A program made the position numbers and the translations under genes. From Bog-159 sp050008575 (GTDB lineage Bacteria > Acidobacteriota > Terriglobia > Bryobacterales > Bryobacteraceae): a stretch of 64,000 nt of DNA. This document shows, piece by piece, positions 52,943 through 61,722 of this stretch; the first letter of the stretch is position 1; each line of letters starts with the position of its first letter. Below the pieces are notes generated by a model. It saw nothing but the letters and a program-made list of their open reading frames with translations. It was not told the DNA's origin and did no database searches. The stretch lies in the NCBI GenBank assembly GCA_050008575.1, contig JBEKMJ010000022.1, forward strand, positions 1 to 64,000. The letters run 5' to 3'.

Positions 52943-52978
52943 TGGTCCAAAGCCCCGGGGGTTCTGAAGCCGCCTCTC

Positions 52979-55900
52979 TTACTGTCCGGTTCCGTTCAGC
53001 GTTGCGCTCTGTTTGCCGCCTGTGCCGTTGTCGGTTACCGACACCGTTGCGGTGCGCGCGCCGGTGGCTGTCGGCGTAAACGTGATCTGGATATAGCAAT
53101 ACGCATTCTGGCTCAAGGTTACCCCAGCGCAAGTGCTGTAGTAAACCTGGAAGTCCTGGGGATTGGTTCCCGAGGTAGCCACTCCGGAGACGGTCAACGG
53201 AGCAGCCCCGGTATTGGTCAGGTAAATGGTCTGTGTGCCGCTTTGCGTGCCCACAGTCTGCGCCGCAAATGTCAGCGTGGATGGAGTAAGCGATCCGGAG
53301 GCCGTCTTGCCCTGGCCAATACCGGTCAAGGTGACGGATTGCGGACTCCCCGTAGCGTTGTCCGCAAACTGCAGGGAAGCTGTGCGGGTACCGGCGCTCG
53401 AAGGCGTGAAGGCCACGTAGATGGTGCAGCCCCCGCCCGGATTTAACTGCGCGCAACTGCCGAACACCTGGAAGTCCGTGGCGTTGGCGCCGCTCACCGT
53501 GACACTGGTGAACAACACGGTGATGTCACCGACATTGTATATGGGAATCGATTCCACCAGGTAAGACCCTGTCGTAATGGCCGGGAAGGCCAGAGCCTGC
53601 GGAATGCTCAGCGCCGCGTTTGCAGCGAGGCCATAGCCCGTCAGTATAATTGTCTGCGGGCTGCCGGTGGCGCTGTCCGCAATCTTTAGAGTGGCCGTTC
53701 GCAGGCCCGCCGCGGTGGGCAGGAAGGCGACCGGGAAATAACATGACGCACCCGCCGCAATGGTGGGGCAGACGTCGGTGACCGTGAAGTCGGACGCATT
53801 CGCTCCGGAGATGGAGATTGTGCCAACGGTCACCGCCAAGGTGCCCGTATTGGTGACGATCAGGTTTTGGTTGCTGTAAGTGGCGACCAGTTGCGCGGGA
53901 AACGCGATGGCCGAGGCCATCTCCAGAGTTGCCGCCGAGGCCTGCGCGACGCCCACCAGCGTGACCGATTGCGGGCTTCCGGTGGCGTTGTCCGTGATCT
54001 TCAACGTGGCGGTACGCACGCCCGCGGCGGTTGGATTGAACGTAACCTGGATGCTGCAGGACGATTCCGGAGTAATGGTCGCGCACGGCACATTAGTCAC
54101 CGCGAAATCGGAAGCGTTCGTTCCGGTAATGGCAGCCTTGGTGATGGTCACGGTACTGGTTCCGTTGTTGAAGATCGAAACATTGGCGTTCACTGGAGTA
54201 CCCGAGACTGTGCTGCCCAGATCGACGGCCGCCGGTACACTCAGTGAAAGCACCGAACTCTGCCCGACACCGGAAAGCGCGACCGACTGAGGACTGCCGC
54301 TGGCGCTGTCGGCCACCCGCAGCGAAGCCGTTCGTTCGCCGCCGGCCGTCGGGGTGAAGACCACGTACACATCGCAAATGACCTCCGGCGCCAGTATCGC
54401 GCCGCAGGTCGTGTAAGCAAACGCGAAATCCGTTGGATCGGCGCCGGCAAATGAGTAACCGGTGATGTTTACCGGAACCGCGCCGGTGTTCTGAATATTA
54501 ATCGGAGTGGGGTGGCTCGAAGATCCAACCGTCGCCAAACCGAAATCCATGGACGATTGGAGAGTCAGCAGTTGGGAAGCGGAGGAACCGACTCCGGATA
54601 GCAATACGTCCTGCGCAACCGATGAGACGGTGAAGCGCAGCGCGGTAGTGCGCAACCCGAGCGAAACGGCGTCGAAGGCGGCTTTCAGCGTGCAACTGGC
54701 GTTTCCGGCGAGGGTACCGGTGCAGGTGTTGGCGGTCACCACGAAGTCCGCACTATTGGGACCGGCGTTCAGGAAAGTGACGGTAACCGGACTGGCGCTC
54801 AAGTTAGTCATGGTGATCTGCGTCGCCGCGCTGGTAACTCCAGTCACTCCGTACCCGAAGTTCACGTCGGTGACGCTGGCCGACAGCTTGGGACTGGACG
54901 GTTCTCCATCGCCCGCCAGCGGCAGGGTTTGGGGACTCCCGGAAGCCGTATCGGCGACGGATAGCGAAGCGGTGAGCACGCCCGTGGCCTGCGGATCCGA
55001 GTAGACGGAAATGTTGCATGTTTGATTGGACTGCAACGTGGCGCAACCGTTCGACGACACCGTGTAGCTTGAAGAACTGGCGCCGGTAATCGTCGCCGAG
55101 GTGAAGGTCACGGCCTGATCGCCGGTGTTGGTCAAGGTAACGCTCTGCGTTGCACTGGAAGAGCCCACCGTGGTGCCTGGAAACACCAGGGACGGCGCCG
55201 AGAAGCTCACGATTTGCGAAGGCGCGAGGCCCAGACCGCCCAAGCCGACGGTTTGAGGGCTGCCGGTGGCCGAATCGGTAAACTGCAAGGTTGCCGAGCG
55301 AACGCCGGCGGCCGCGGGCGAAAAATCGGTATACACGTAACAGGTGCCGCCGGGGCTCAGAGTCGCGGGTGAGACGGGGCAACCGTCACTCGTAATGGTG
55401 AAATCGGCCGGATTGGTTCCCGCGGTGGCAATGCTGGTGAAAGTGACCGGGTCGTCTCCGGTGTTGGTGACACCGACATAAAACGTGCTGCTGGTTGTTC
55501 CTACCACGAATGAGCCGAAGCCGTAGTCGAGATAGCTAAACGCCAGCGCCTCCGTCTGGGTTTCCCCCGTGCCCTCCACGTTAATCGCTTGGGGGCTGCC
55601 CGTGGCTGAATCGGTGAAATTGAGCGTCGCGGTGCGCTGTCCGGCTGCTACAGGCTTGAAGTCCACGTATTCGTAGCAGTAGGCCAACGGCGCGAGTGCG
55701 CCGGTGCAGCCGGCCGACGTGATGGCGAAGTCGCCCGCGTCGGCTCCCCCCAATGCCACGGAAGTGAAGGTGACCGGGGTAGTTCCCGTATTCTGGACGG
55801 CGACGTATGTCTGGCCGCTGGTGGTGCCGATCGGTTCCACGCCCAGATCCATGGTGCCGCGCGAGAACGACAGGCTGTTCGCCACCGCCTGCCCGACTCC

Positions 55901-56953
55901 ATAGAGCGTCGCCGTCTGTGGACTGCCGGCCGCACTGTCGGCCACGCTCAGGCTAGCCGATCGCACGCCTGCGGCCGACGGCGTAAATGTCACGTAGATG
56001 TAGCAGGTGGCGTTGGCATTGAGAAGTCCGCCCGGGGTCGGGCAGCCGTTGGACGAGATCGCGAAGTCCGGCGCATTCGTCCCGGTGATTGCGTAACTGG
56101 TCATGGTGACGGCGGCCGTTCCGGCATTGGTGAAGCCGATATAAATGGCGGATGTGACCGCGCCGATATTCTCGGTACCGAAGCTGGCATCGGCCGGCGC
56201 CACGGAGATGTTCTGCGTGGCGCTCTGCCCGGTGCCCAAAACCGGAACGTTCTGGGGGCTCCCCGGGGCCGTGTCCGTGAATAGCAAACCCGCTTGGCGC
56301 ACGCCCGCCGCCAGGGGAGTGAAGCTCACTGAGACCGTGCACGCGGCCCCTTGCGTCAAAGTACTGCACGAATTGCCGCTGATCGAAAAATCCGGTATGT
56401 TCGTCCCTTGCAGGTGAACTCCGGTGATGGACACGGTGGTGGCGCCATAGTTCGTGACCGTTGTCGAAATCGAACTGCTGGCTACTCCTACCGTAGTCGC
56501 GGGGAACGCCAGCGCCGTGGGGAAGAACGCGATACCCTGCGTCGCCGACTGCGCGGTACCTTGCAACGGCACGCTCTGCGGGCTGCCGGTAGCGTTATCG
56601 GTAAACGTCAGGGTAGCTTCCCGGATTCCGGCCACGGTCGGCTTGAAAGTCACCGAAACCGTGCAGGTAGTACCGGCTGTCAGCGATGACGGACACGTGT
56701 TGGTCGAGATGGCGAAGTCTCCCGGGTCGTTACCGGTGATGGCCACGCTGGTGATGGACGCGGCCGTGGCCCCTGTATTCTTGACCGTGGTGCTCACCGC
56801 GGCGCTGGTAATTCCCGTGGTGGTTACGGGAAACGTCAAGGACGATGGCGTGAAAGTCAGCGTGGTGGCGGCGCGCAGCATGCTTGTGCCGGCGCACAGT
56901 GCGGCGAGCGTCATGGCTAGCCGGATCGAGGATTTAGGAGTGTATCGTTGCAT
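52979..56953 (-). CDS. Exported protein of twelve ASH/choice-of-anchor-D-type Ig repeats
   Basis: 1324 aa. Signal peptide in the first 30 residues (SIRLAMTLAALCAGTSMLRA). The rest is twelve repeats of about 105-110 aa, each with the pattern L.F....VG..S....V.NTG...V......G.....F.....C...L..G..C...V.F.P...G.R.A.L...D.A.GSPQ.V.L.G.G. Each repeat keeps one or two Cys, a possible disulfide. This is the HYDIN/ASH-like immunoglobulin fold seen in large acidobacterial surface proteins. No C-terminal sorting or membrane motif follows the last repeat, so it is probably secreted or held by another protein. Function unknown; adhesion or scaffold is a guess. Confidence 0.85.
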   Translation of the reverse strand: MQRYTPKSSIRLAMTLAALCAGTSMLRAATTLTFTPSSLTFPVTTTGITSAAVSTTVKNTGATAASITSVAITGNDPGDFAISTNTCPSSLTAGTTCTVSVTFKPTVAGIREATLTFTDNATGSPQSVPLQGTAQSATQGIAFFPTALAFPATTVGVASSSISTTVTNYGATTVSITGVHLQGTNIPDFSISGNSCSTLTQGAACTVSVSFTPLAAGVRQAGLLFTDTAPGSPQNVPVLGTGQSATQNISVAPADASFGTENIGAVTSAIYIGFTNAGTAAVTMTSYAITGTNAPDFAISSNGCPTPGGLLNANATCYIYVTFTPSAAGVRSASLSVADSAAGSPQTATLYGVGQAVANSLSFSRGTMDLGVEPIGTTSGQTYVAVQNTGTTPVTFTSVALGGADAGDFAITSAGCTGALAPLAYCYEYVDFKPVAAGQRTATLNFTDSATGSPQAINVEGTGETQTEALAFSYLDYGFGSFVVGTTSSTFYVGVTNTGDDPVTFTSIATAGTNPADFTITSDGCPVSPATLSPGGTCYVYTDFSPAAAGVRSATLQFTDSATGSPQTVGLGGLGLAPSQIVSFSAPSLVFPGTTVGSSSATQSVTLTNTGDQAVTFTSATITGASSSSYTVSSNGCATLQSNQTCNISVYSDPQATGVLTASLSVADTASGSPQTLPLAGDGEPSSPKLSASVTDVNFGYGVTGVTSAATQITMTNLSASPVTVTFLNAGPNSADFVVTANTCTGTLAGNASCTLKAAFDAVSLGLRTTALRFTVSSVAQDVLLSGVGSSASQLLTLQSSMDFGLATVGSSSHPTPINIQNTGAVPVNITGYSFAGADPTDFAFAYTTCGAILAPEVICDVYVVFTPTAGGERTASLRVADSASGSPQSVALSGVGQSSVLSLSVPAAVDLGSTVSGTPVNANVSIFNNGTSTVTITKAAITGTNASDFAVTNVPCATITPESSCSIQVTFNPTAAGVRTATLKITDNATGSPQSVTLVGVAQASAATLEMASAIAFPAQLVATYSNQNLIVTNTGTLAVTVGTISISGANASDFTVTDVCPTIAAGASCYFPVAFLPTAAGLRTATLKIADSATGSPQTIILTGYGLAANAALSIPQALAFPAITTGSYLVESIPIYNVGDITVLFTSVTVSGANATDFQVFGSCAQLNPGGGCTIYVAFTPSSAGTRTASLQFADNATGSPQSVTLTGIGQGKTASGSLTPSTLTFAAQTVGTQSGTQTIYLTNTGAAPLTVSGVATSGTNPQDFQVYYSTCAGVTLSQNAYCYIQITFTPTATGARTATVSVTDNGTGGKQSATLNGTGQ

Positions 56954-57075
56954 TAAATTAAAGCGTCCTGTAGTAGATTTGGCCGGGTGCGCTGAGCAAG
57001 CCTGGCCGGACTCTTCTCCGCTTCCTGCGGGAGACCCTCAAGGATCATACAGGGATTCGCGCACCAACACAAGGG

Positions 57076-57371
57076 GGGGAACTACCGAAGTTGAGTGACG
57101 CGCAGCGGCGTGTAGCCCGTTCCGGCAGGAAATCGTCGCCGAAAGTGGCCGGCATACGCGGCGCCTTCGCGATGTCGGTGACGATCTTGTTCGCCGGCAG
57201 ATTGGGATCCACCGCGAAATAGGCCTTGCCGGCGATACGCTCGTACGGGCCGGCGGCGGCGAAAGCTTTGCCGCCCGGAACATCGCCACGCTCGGAAACT
57301 TCGATGCGCTACAAAGCCGCCGGCAGCAGAGCGGGAATGCAAACGGACGTAACCCGGACGCGTTGGAGCAT
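57076..57371 (-). pseudogene. N-terminal remnant of an alpha/beta-hydrolase-domain exported protein
   Basis: From ATG 57371 the frame gives a signal-like MLQRVRVTSVCIPALLPAAL, then TAG (57309-57311), then RIEVSERGDVPGGKAFAAAG, PYERIAGKAYFAVDPNLPAN and KIVTDIAKAPR. This is the typical beginning of the secreted alpha/beta-hydrolase-domain family (several hundred residues) found in Acidobacteriota. It ends after about 95 residues without any hydrolase core. The last stretch changes frame and stops at 57082. Amber codon and truncation mark it as dead. Confidence 0.6.
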
Positions 57372-57421
57372 ACTCCAGTGTAGGACGGCCCTGGCCCAAT
57401 TCCGGCTGCAAGCCCCCTGGT

Positions 57422-58798
57422 CTACGGCTGCACCTGGAAGGGTACGTTGCTCGAAAGCGTGCCACCCGGTGTGACCACCTGGACCTTTCCGGTACTCGCG
57501 CCGGTGGGCACGGCGGTCGAGATTTCGGTAGCCGAGACGACCCTGAACGCCGCCGCGGCGCCGTTAAAGCTGACGCTGGTCGCCCCGGTGAGATCCGTTC
57601 CCAGGATGGTGACGGACGTCCCCGCCTTGGCGGAAACCGGCAGCGTTTTCACAAATGCGCCAAGCCCGGCCGACACGCTGTAGATCGTTCCGTGATTAGC
57701 CCCGCCATAAGCGGTGGTTCCATAGAAGATTCCGTCGGTGCCCTGCACCATCGCCGCATAGACGTCCCTGCCGTTATCGGAATTCAGCCCTTCGATGACC
57801 GTCTCGTGGCCCCCAATTGTCATTTCGTAGACCAAGCCAAAAGTCGCCCCGTAGAGGTTCCCATCGGTGCCCTGCACAACCCCGGCATAGGGTGTGAGGC
57901 CGCCTTGGCCGCCGAAGCTATGCAGGTTGGTGAGCGTGCCGCCCGCGGCGATCTCGAAGACATTGCCGACGGAGTTGGCGGCCCCGGTGGTGGTTGTCCC
58001 GTAGAACTTGCCATTGGAGGCCTGGATCAGCCCGGCGTAGGGGCTCTCGCCATCCGTCACGTCAAAGCTGGCCAGGATTGTGGTCGCGCCCCCCGGGGCC
58101 ATGCTGAAGACGGTGCCTGCGCCGTGTTCCCCGCCCGCCTCCGTGGTTCCGTAGAAGTTCCCGTTGGTAGCCTGAATGAGAGCGCCGTAGGGGGCCACGC
58201 CGTCGGTAAGGCAGGAAGGGCCGTCCGAACAGAAGCTGTGCAGCGTCGTCAGTGCGCCCTCCAAGGTAATCTCGAAAATCGTGCCCGCGCCCTCCGTTCC
58301 GCCCTGTATGGTTGTCCCGTAGAGGTTCCCGTTGGCGGCCTGCAGCAGTGAGGCAACGGGGTAGGAGCCGTCGGTGCCGGCGAAACTGTACAGTGTGGTC
58401 AGGGTTCCCGCCGGGGTCATCCGAAAGACCGTGCCCAGGCCGTTCGCGCCACCCGCATAGGTAGTGCCGTAGAAGTTCCCATCCGTGGCCAGGACCAGCC
58501 CGCCGTACGGATTGGCGCCGTCGGTAACCACGAAGCTGTGCAGTGTGGTGAGTTTCCCAGCCGGGGTCATCTTAAAGACCGTGCCGCAACCGGTAACCCG
58601 AAAAGCAGTGCAGGTGGTGTCGGTTCCGCCCCATTGGGTGGTTCCATAGAGGTTCCCATCTAGGCCTTGCACCAGGGCTCCGTAAAAGGGGGTAGCTCCA
58701 TCCGCCTCGTTGAATTTCACCAGGGTGGTGAAAGTCTGGGCAGGCAGGGTAGCTGTGGCGGCGGCGCACAGCAAGAGAACGTTAACCATTTGTTTCAT
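57422..58798 (-). CDS. Exported GloVer-repeat protein with IPT/TIG-like C-domain
   Basis: 458 aa. Signal peptide MVNVLLLCAAATATLPAQT, then about seven GloVer repeats of roughly 50 aa (TTLHSFVVTDGANPYGGLVL, NFYGTTYAGGANGLGTVFRM). The C-terminal 85 residues form an IPT/TIG-type beta-sandwich (GTSVTILGTDLTGATSVSFN). It is intact, unlike the copy at 21066-22214. Extracytoplasmic; function unknown. The C-terminal domain is the kind that also occurs in large surface proteins, such as the ASH protein upstream. A divergent TIM-barrel gene starts 131 nt away. Confidence 0.88.
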   Translation of the reverse strand: MKQMVNVLLLCAAATATLPAQTFTTLVKFNEADGATPFYGALVQGLDGNLYGTTQWGGTDTTCTAFRVTGCGTVFKMTPAGKLTTLHSFVVTDGANPYGGLVLATDGNFYGTTYAGGANGLGTVFRMTPAGTLTTLYSFAGTDGSYPVASLLQAANGNLYGTTIQGGTEGAGTIFEITLEGALTTLHSFCSDGPSCLTDGVAPYGALIQATNGNFYGTTEAGGEHGAGTVFSMAPGGATTILASFDVTDGESPYAGLIQASNGKFYGTTTTGAANSVGNVFEIAAGGTLTNLHSFGGQGGLTPYAGVVQGTDGNLYGATFGLVYEMTIGGHETVIEGLNSDNGRDVYAAMVQGTDGIFYGTTAYGGANHGTIYSVSAGLGAFVKTLPVSAKAGTSVTILGTDLTGATSVSFNGAAAAFRVVSATEISTAVPTGASTGKVQVVTPGGTLSSNVPFQVQP

Positions 58799-58929
58799 CG
58801 ATGCTCTCCATTAATCAGGTGGCTTCTATTAGTGTACTGCGGCGGCGAAACATTGCACGTATCGCTGAGATTCCGGCCGGCAGTGGCCACGGGGAGGGTT
58901 GCCAGCGAGCCTCGCGCTGCTGTATCGTC

Positions 58930-59886
58930 ATGGTCGTGACCATCACCCGACGCACTATCCTGGCCGCTTTGCCGGCCGCGGCCGCCTTGCAAGCCCAACG
59001 CGCCCGCACCCAAACCTGGAAGCCCAAGCTGGGCGTTCTGTGCGAGTATTCCGATGCCAATTTGGAATTCGTGAAGGCCGAAGGCTTCACCAGCATGCAA
59101 CTGCGGCTCAATCCGGACAAGCTGGACGATGCCGCGATTGCGGCCCTGAAAGACAAGATCCAGCAGTCCGGGATCTACGTTTCTTCGCTGGCGGTGGATG
59201 GAAACCACATCGACCCGGATCCGGGCAGGCGCGCCAAACAGAACGAATACGCCGCCAAGTGCATCGAGCTGTGCGGCAAGCTGGGTATCCCTAACATCGG
59301 CGGGCAATCCGGCACCATGAAGGGCGAGCCGTTGGCCAAACAGGTGGACGAAATCGTGCGCGTGTACACGGAGAAATATTTTCCGTTATGCGAGAAGCAC
59401 GGAGTGCGCGTGTTGTGGGAGCCTTATGCCGGCGGGCCGAACATCGCCACCGGGCCGGTGGGTTGGGAGGCGCTGTTCAAGGCCTTTGGCAACAGCCCGC
59501 ACGTGGGGCTGCAATTCGATCCTTCGCACCTGATCTGGCAGTTCATGGACCCGGTGCAGGCGGCGCGCGAGTTCGCGGATAAGATTTACGACGTGCATCT
59601 GAAGGACACCGAAATTTTGTGGCACGTGGTGCGGCGGGCGGGCATCCAGCCGGTGAATCGCGCGAGCTGGTGGCGCTTCCGGGTGCCCGGTTACGGTTCG
59701 ATGGACTGGAAGGGATTTTTCTCGGTGCTGGCGGAAGTGGGGTACCAGGGCGCCATGAACATCGAGAACGAGGACGAATTCTTTTATCCGCCGTACGTGG
59801 AGCGCAATTTCACAGAGCAATATAAGCGCGGGTTCCGCGTGGCGCACGAATTTTTGAAGACGCTGGTGCCGCCGGTGACGGCTTAG
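58930..59886 (+). CDS. Exported xylose-isomerase-like TIM barrel (sugar isomerase/epimerase)
   Basis: 318 aa from ATG 58930; an open stretch from 58801 is not family-like. The N-terminus TITRRTILAALPAAAALQAQ is Tat-like (RR). AP endonuclease 2/xylose isomerase-type barrel: LGVLCEYSDANLEFVKAEGF, WEPYAGGPNIATGPVGWEAL, VGLQFDPSHLIWQFMDP, YDVHLKDTEI, GAMNIENEDEFF; the Glu, Asp and His ligand positions of the metal site are present. Probably periplasmic sugar isomerisation or keto-sugar chemistry; substrate unknown. Confidence 0.82.
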   Translation: MVVTITRRTILAALPAAAALQAQRARTQTWKPKLGVLCEYSDANLEFVKAEGFTSMQLRLNPDKLDDAAIAALKDKIQQSGIYVSSLAVDGNHIDPDPGRRAKQNEYAAKCIELCGKLGIPNIGGQSGTMKGEPLAKQVDEIVRVYTEKYFPLCEKHGVRVLWEPYAGGPNIATGPVGWEALFKAFGNSPHVGLQFDPSHLIWQFMDPVQAAREFADKIYDVHLKDTEILWHVVRRAGIQPVNRASWWRFRVPGYGSMDWKGFFSVLAEVGYQGAMNIENEDEFFYPPYVERNFTEQYKRGFRVAHEFLKTLVPPVTA

Positions 59887-59910
59887 CGGAATTTGCGACC
59901 CTTTGTGGTG

Positions 59911-60100
59911 GGGGCCTGTCGGGATGGGCCTACGGCCCACCAATCGTGATGAAGACCCGCGTGGGGCGGCGCCATGCGCCGCCGCGGGGCTTTACCCCCA
60001 CCGGGGCGCGCTTGCTCGCCGAAGAGCGGGCCTGCAAGGCCCGCGCAGGCTGCGAGCCAGGCTGCGAGCCTGCCCCACGGCGGCGGACAGAATGTAGAAA
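59911..60100. repeat. Palindromic mosaic repeat, long copy
   Basis: GGTGGGGGCC start, GGGCCTACGGCCC, GGCGGCGCCATGCGCCGCC, GCGGGCCTGCAAGGCCCGC, then CCTGCCCCAC (60069-60078) and the 22-nt flank GCGGCGGACAGAATGTAGAAA-like also found at 43208-43230. Confidence 0.8.
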
Positions 60101-60147
60101 AGCGGTGGGTTTTCGACCGTGCGCGGGTTCTCCGGAACCTGGCAGCG

Positions 60148-60891
60148 CTAATAGGGGCGGCGCACCGGCGGGTATGCGGCCGCCGGCGGCGGAGCGGCTG
60201 GCCGGTCCACCGGCCTCTCCAGCACCAACGACCGCAAATTGGGAATCGGCGCGTTATTGAGACGGCTGGGCTTCTCCGACGGCTGCGCGTGTCCGGCGGT
60301 GAGGTTCTTCAGGCCGAACAGCGCCAGTTCGAAACGATCCTTCACACCCACCTTTTGGAATAGACGGGACAAATAGACCTTTACAGTGCCTTCGGAGATC
60401 TGCAGGGTGGAGGCGATCTCCTTATTCTTCAAGCCGTGGGAAAGCAGCGTGATGAGCTGGCCTTCGCGCTGGCTCAACACGACGCGCTTGGCGGCCAGGA
60501 AGCTGTCGGTGAGGGCCTTCTCGAACCACAACTCGCCCTCGTGCACCTTTTGCAGGCACTTCACTTGCAGGTCGGCGGGCAAGGTCTTGCGCAAGATGCC
60601 GCGCACGCCCAAGCCCATGGCCTGAAAGGCGAGCTCGGTGGAGATCACGTTCACCCATAGCACCAGCTTGGATTCCTGGACGACGCGTTTGATGTCGCTC
60701 AGGACGCCGAAAGTGACGTCCGGCGTGAGGTCCAGCAGCAGGATATCGGGGGCGTCGGTTTGCAACCGCTCCACTAATTCCGGTATTCCGGAGTATGAAC
60801 TCTCCAATTGGAACCGGCCCGTGGCTGTCAGCACGGCTTCCAAACCCTTGGCCAGGATGGGTTGATCGCTATACAAGTAGACGCGCGTCAT
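60148..60891 (-). CDS. LuxR-family response regulator with atypical receiver
   Basis: 247 aa from ATG 60891. Receiver-like N-domain: RVYLYSDQPILAKGLEAVL has an acidic site, and ILLLDLTPDV keeps Asp at the acceptor position though the usual xxMP spacing differs (Asp-Leu-Thr-Pro). LuxR HTH at about 137-195 (LSQREGQLITLLSHGLKNKE, then ISEGTVKVYLSRLFQKVGV). Then an unusual proline-rich tail of about 40 residues (RPVDRPAAPPPAAAY). DNA-binding regulator; perhaps of the pilus region it faces. The divergent gap to its right has paired repeats. Confidence 0.87.
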   Translation of the reverse strand: MTRVYLYSDQPILAKGLEAVLTATGRFQLESSYSGIPELVERLQTDAPDILLLDLTPDVTFGVLSDIKRVVQESKLVLWVNVISTELAFQAMGLGVRGILRKTLPADLQVKCLQKVHEGELWFEKALTDSFLAAKRVVLSQREGQLITLLSHGLKNKEIASTLQISEGTVKVYLSRLFQKVGVKDRFELALFGLKNLTAGHAQPSEKPSRLNNAPIPNLRSLVLERPVDRPAAPPPAAAYPPVRRPY

Positions 60892-61311
60892 ACCGCCTCG
60901 TCGGCCCTGTGGCCGCTCCTCATTAAGAATTCCGCCAGTACGGCTCCGGCGGATGGACACCTTGTTGGGGCACCTGAATATGAATTGTCAACTCTAGATT
61001 GGCTGGTTGTCAATTGAAATCGTAAAAAAAGTTGAGATTTCTTTTGGCCTCCCGTCGTGCGGCCACAGATTCACGCAAGTAAGCCTCTGGTGGGCTCGCC
61101 GGCCGCCTCGCTCCGGCGGTTTCGGACCGTCTTAAATTAGAATTTGGCCGAAAATAGCGATTTGTACGATATCGTTAGTTAACTTATGCAGCAGTGGGCG
61201 GCGCGGGCGCGCTTTCAAAGGAGAACAACATGCAATTAACTTCGGGAAGCAGATAGTTATCTCCTATTTACGGTATTGCGCCTGGACGCCCCGCAGGTCT
61301 AAAGTCGCATC
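60892..61311. promoter_or_regulatory. 420-bp divergent regulatory region with repeats and palindromes
   Basis: AT-richer than its surroundings. Two TTGTCAA direct repeats at 60985 and 61007 (22 bp apart; on minus each gives TTGACA). An inverted repeat GAAATC/GATTTC at 61016-61041 followed by T-rich sequence. Two adjoining palindromes ACGATATCGT (61166-61175) and AGTTAACT (61177-61184) upstream of the mini-ORF. Likely holds promoters for the LuxR regulator and for the PilZ/pilus genes. Confidence 0.5.
61230..61256 (+). CDS. 8-codon mini-ORF with strong Shine-Dalgarno
   Basis: AAAGGAGAACAAC ATG, then MQLTSGSR and TAG. The Shine-Dalgarno is better than those of most genes here. It could be a leader peptide for the PilZ gene 55 nt downstream or the stub of a lost gene. 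No attenuator hairpin was identified. Confidence 0.4.
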   Translation: MQLTSGSR

Positions 61312-61713
61312 GTGTACCCGGAAAGCATTTCTCGGATGAATCGCCGCGGCAGCACCCGCGTCGCGGTACGGCTGGTATGCCACTTGGTTTGGCTCGAAGG
61401 CGGGCCGCGCAGCACGATGCTTACGGAAAACATCTCCCGCGACGGCATGCTGTTGCGGTGGGAAGAATCCAGCGCACGGCTTCCGCGCGTGGGCGAGATG
61501 CTGATCGTCGAAGTCGAATTGCCCGAGCAGGAAGGTTTCGAGCGGCGCTGCATACGCTGCCAGACCACGGTGGCGCGGCTGCATGCGGAACCCGGCGCCA
61601 CGTTTACTTGGGTGGGGTTGCGCATTCACGCCATGGATTTCCGGGTGGCGCAGGGCGCGGCGGCGCGCTACGAGCCGGTCAGTTATAACGGCCGCGGCAG
61701 CCGGGTGTTTTAA
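61312..61713 (+). CDS. PilZ domain protein
   Basis: 133 aa from GTG 61312 (alternative ATG 61336). PilZ domain: RRGSTRVAVR holds the Arg-rich c-di-GMP-binding site (RxxxR type), and ENISRDGML has the N/DxSxxG loop. Family proteins bind c-di-GMP and change motility, pili or exopolysaccharide. It lies 9 nt before the membrane-protein gene and 1.7 kb before the pilin, so c-di-GMP control of this pilus locus is reasonable. Confidence 0.87.
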   Translation: MYPESISRMNRRGSTRVAVRLVCHLVWLEGGPRSTMLTENISRDGMLLRWEESSARLPRVGEMLIVEVELPEQEGFERRCIRCQTTVARLHAEPGATFTWVGLRIHAMDFRVAQGAAARYEPVSYNGRGSRVF

Positions 61714-61722
61714 GAGCAAAGC

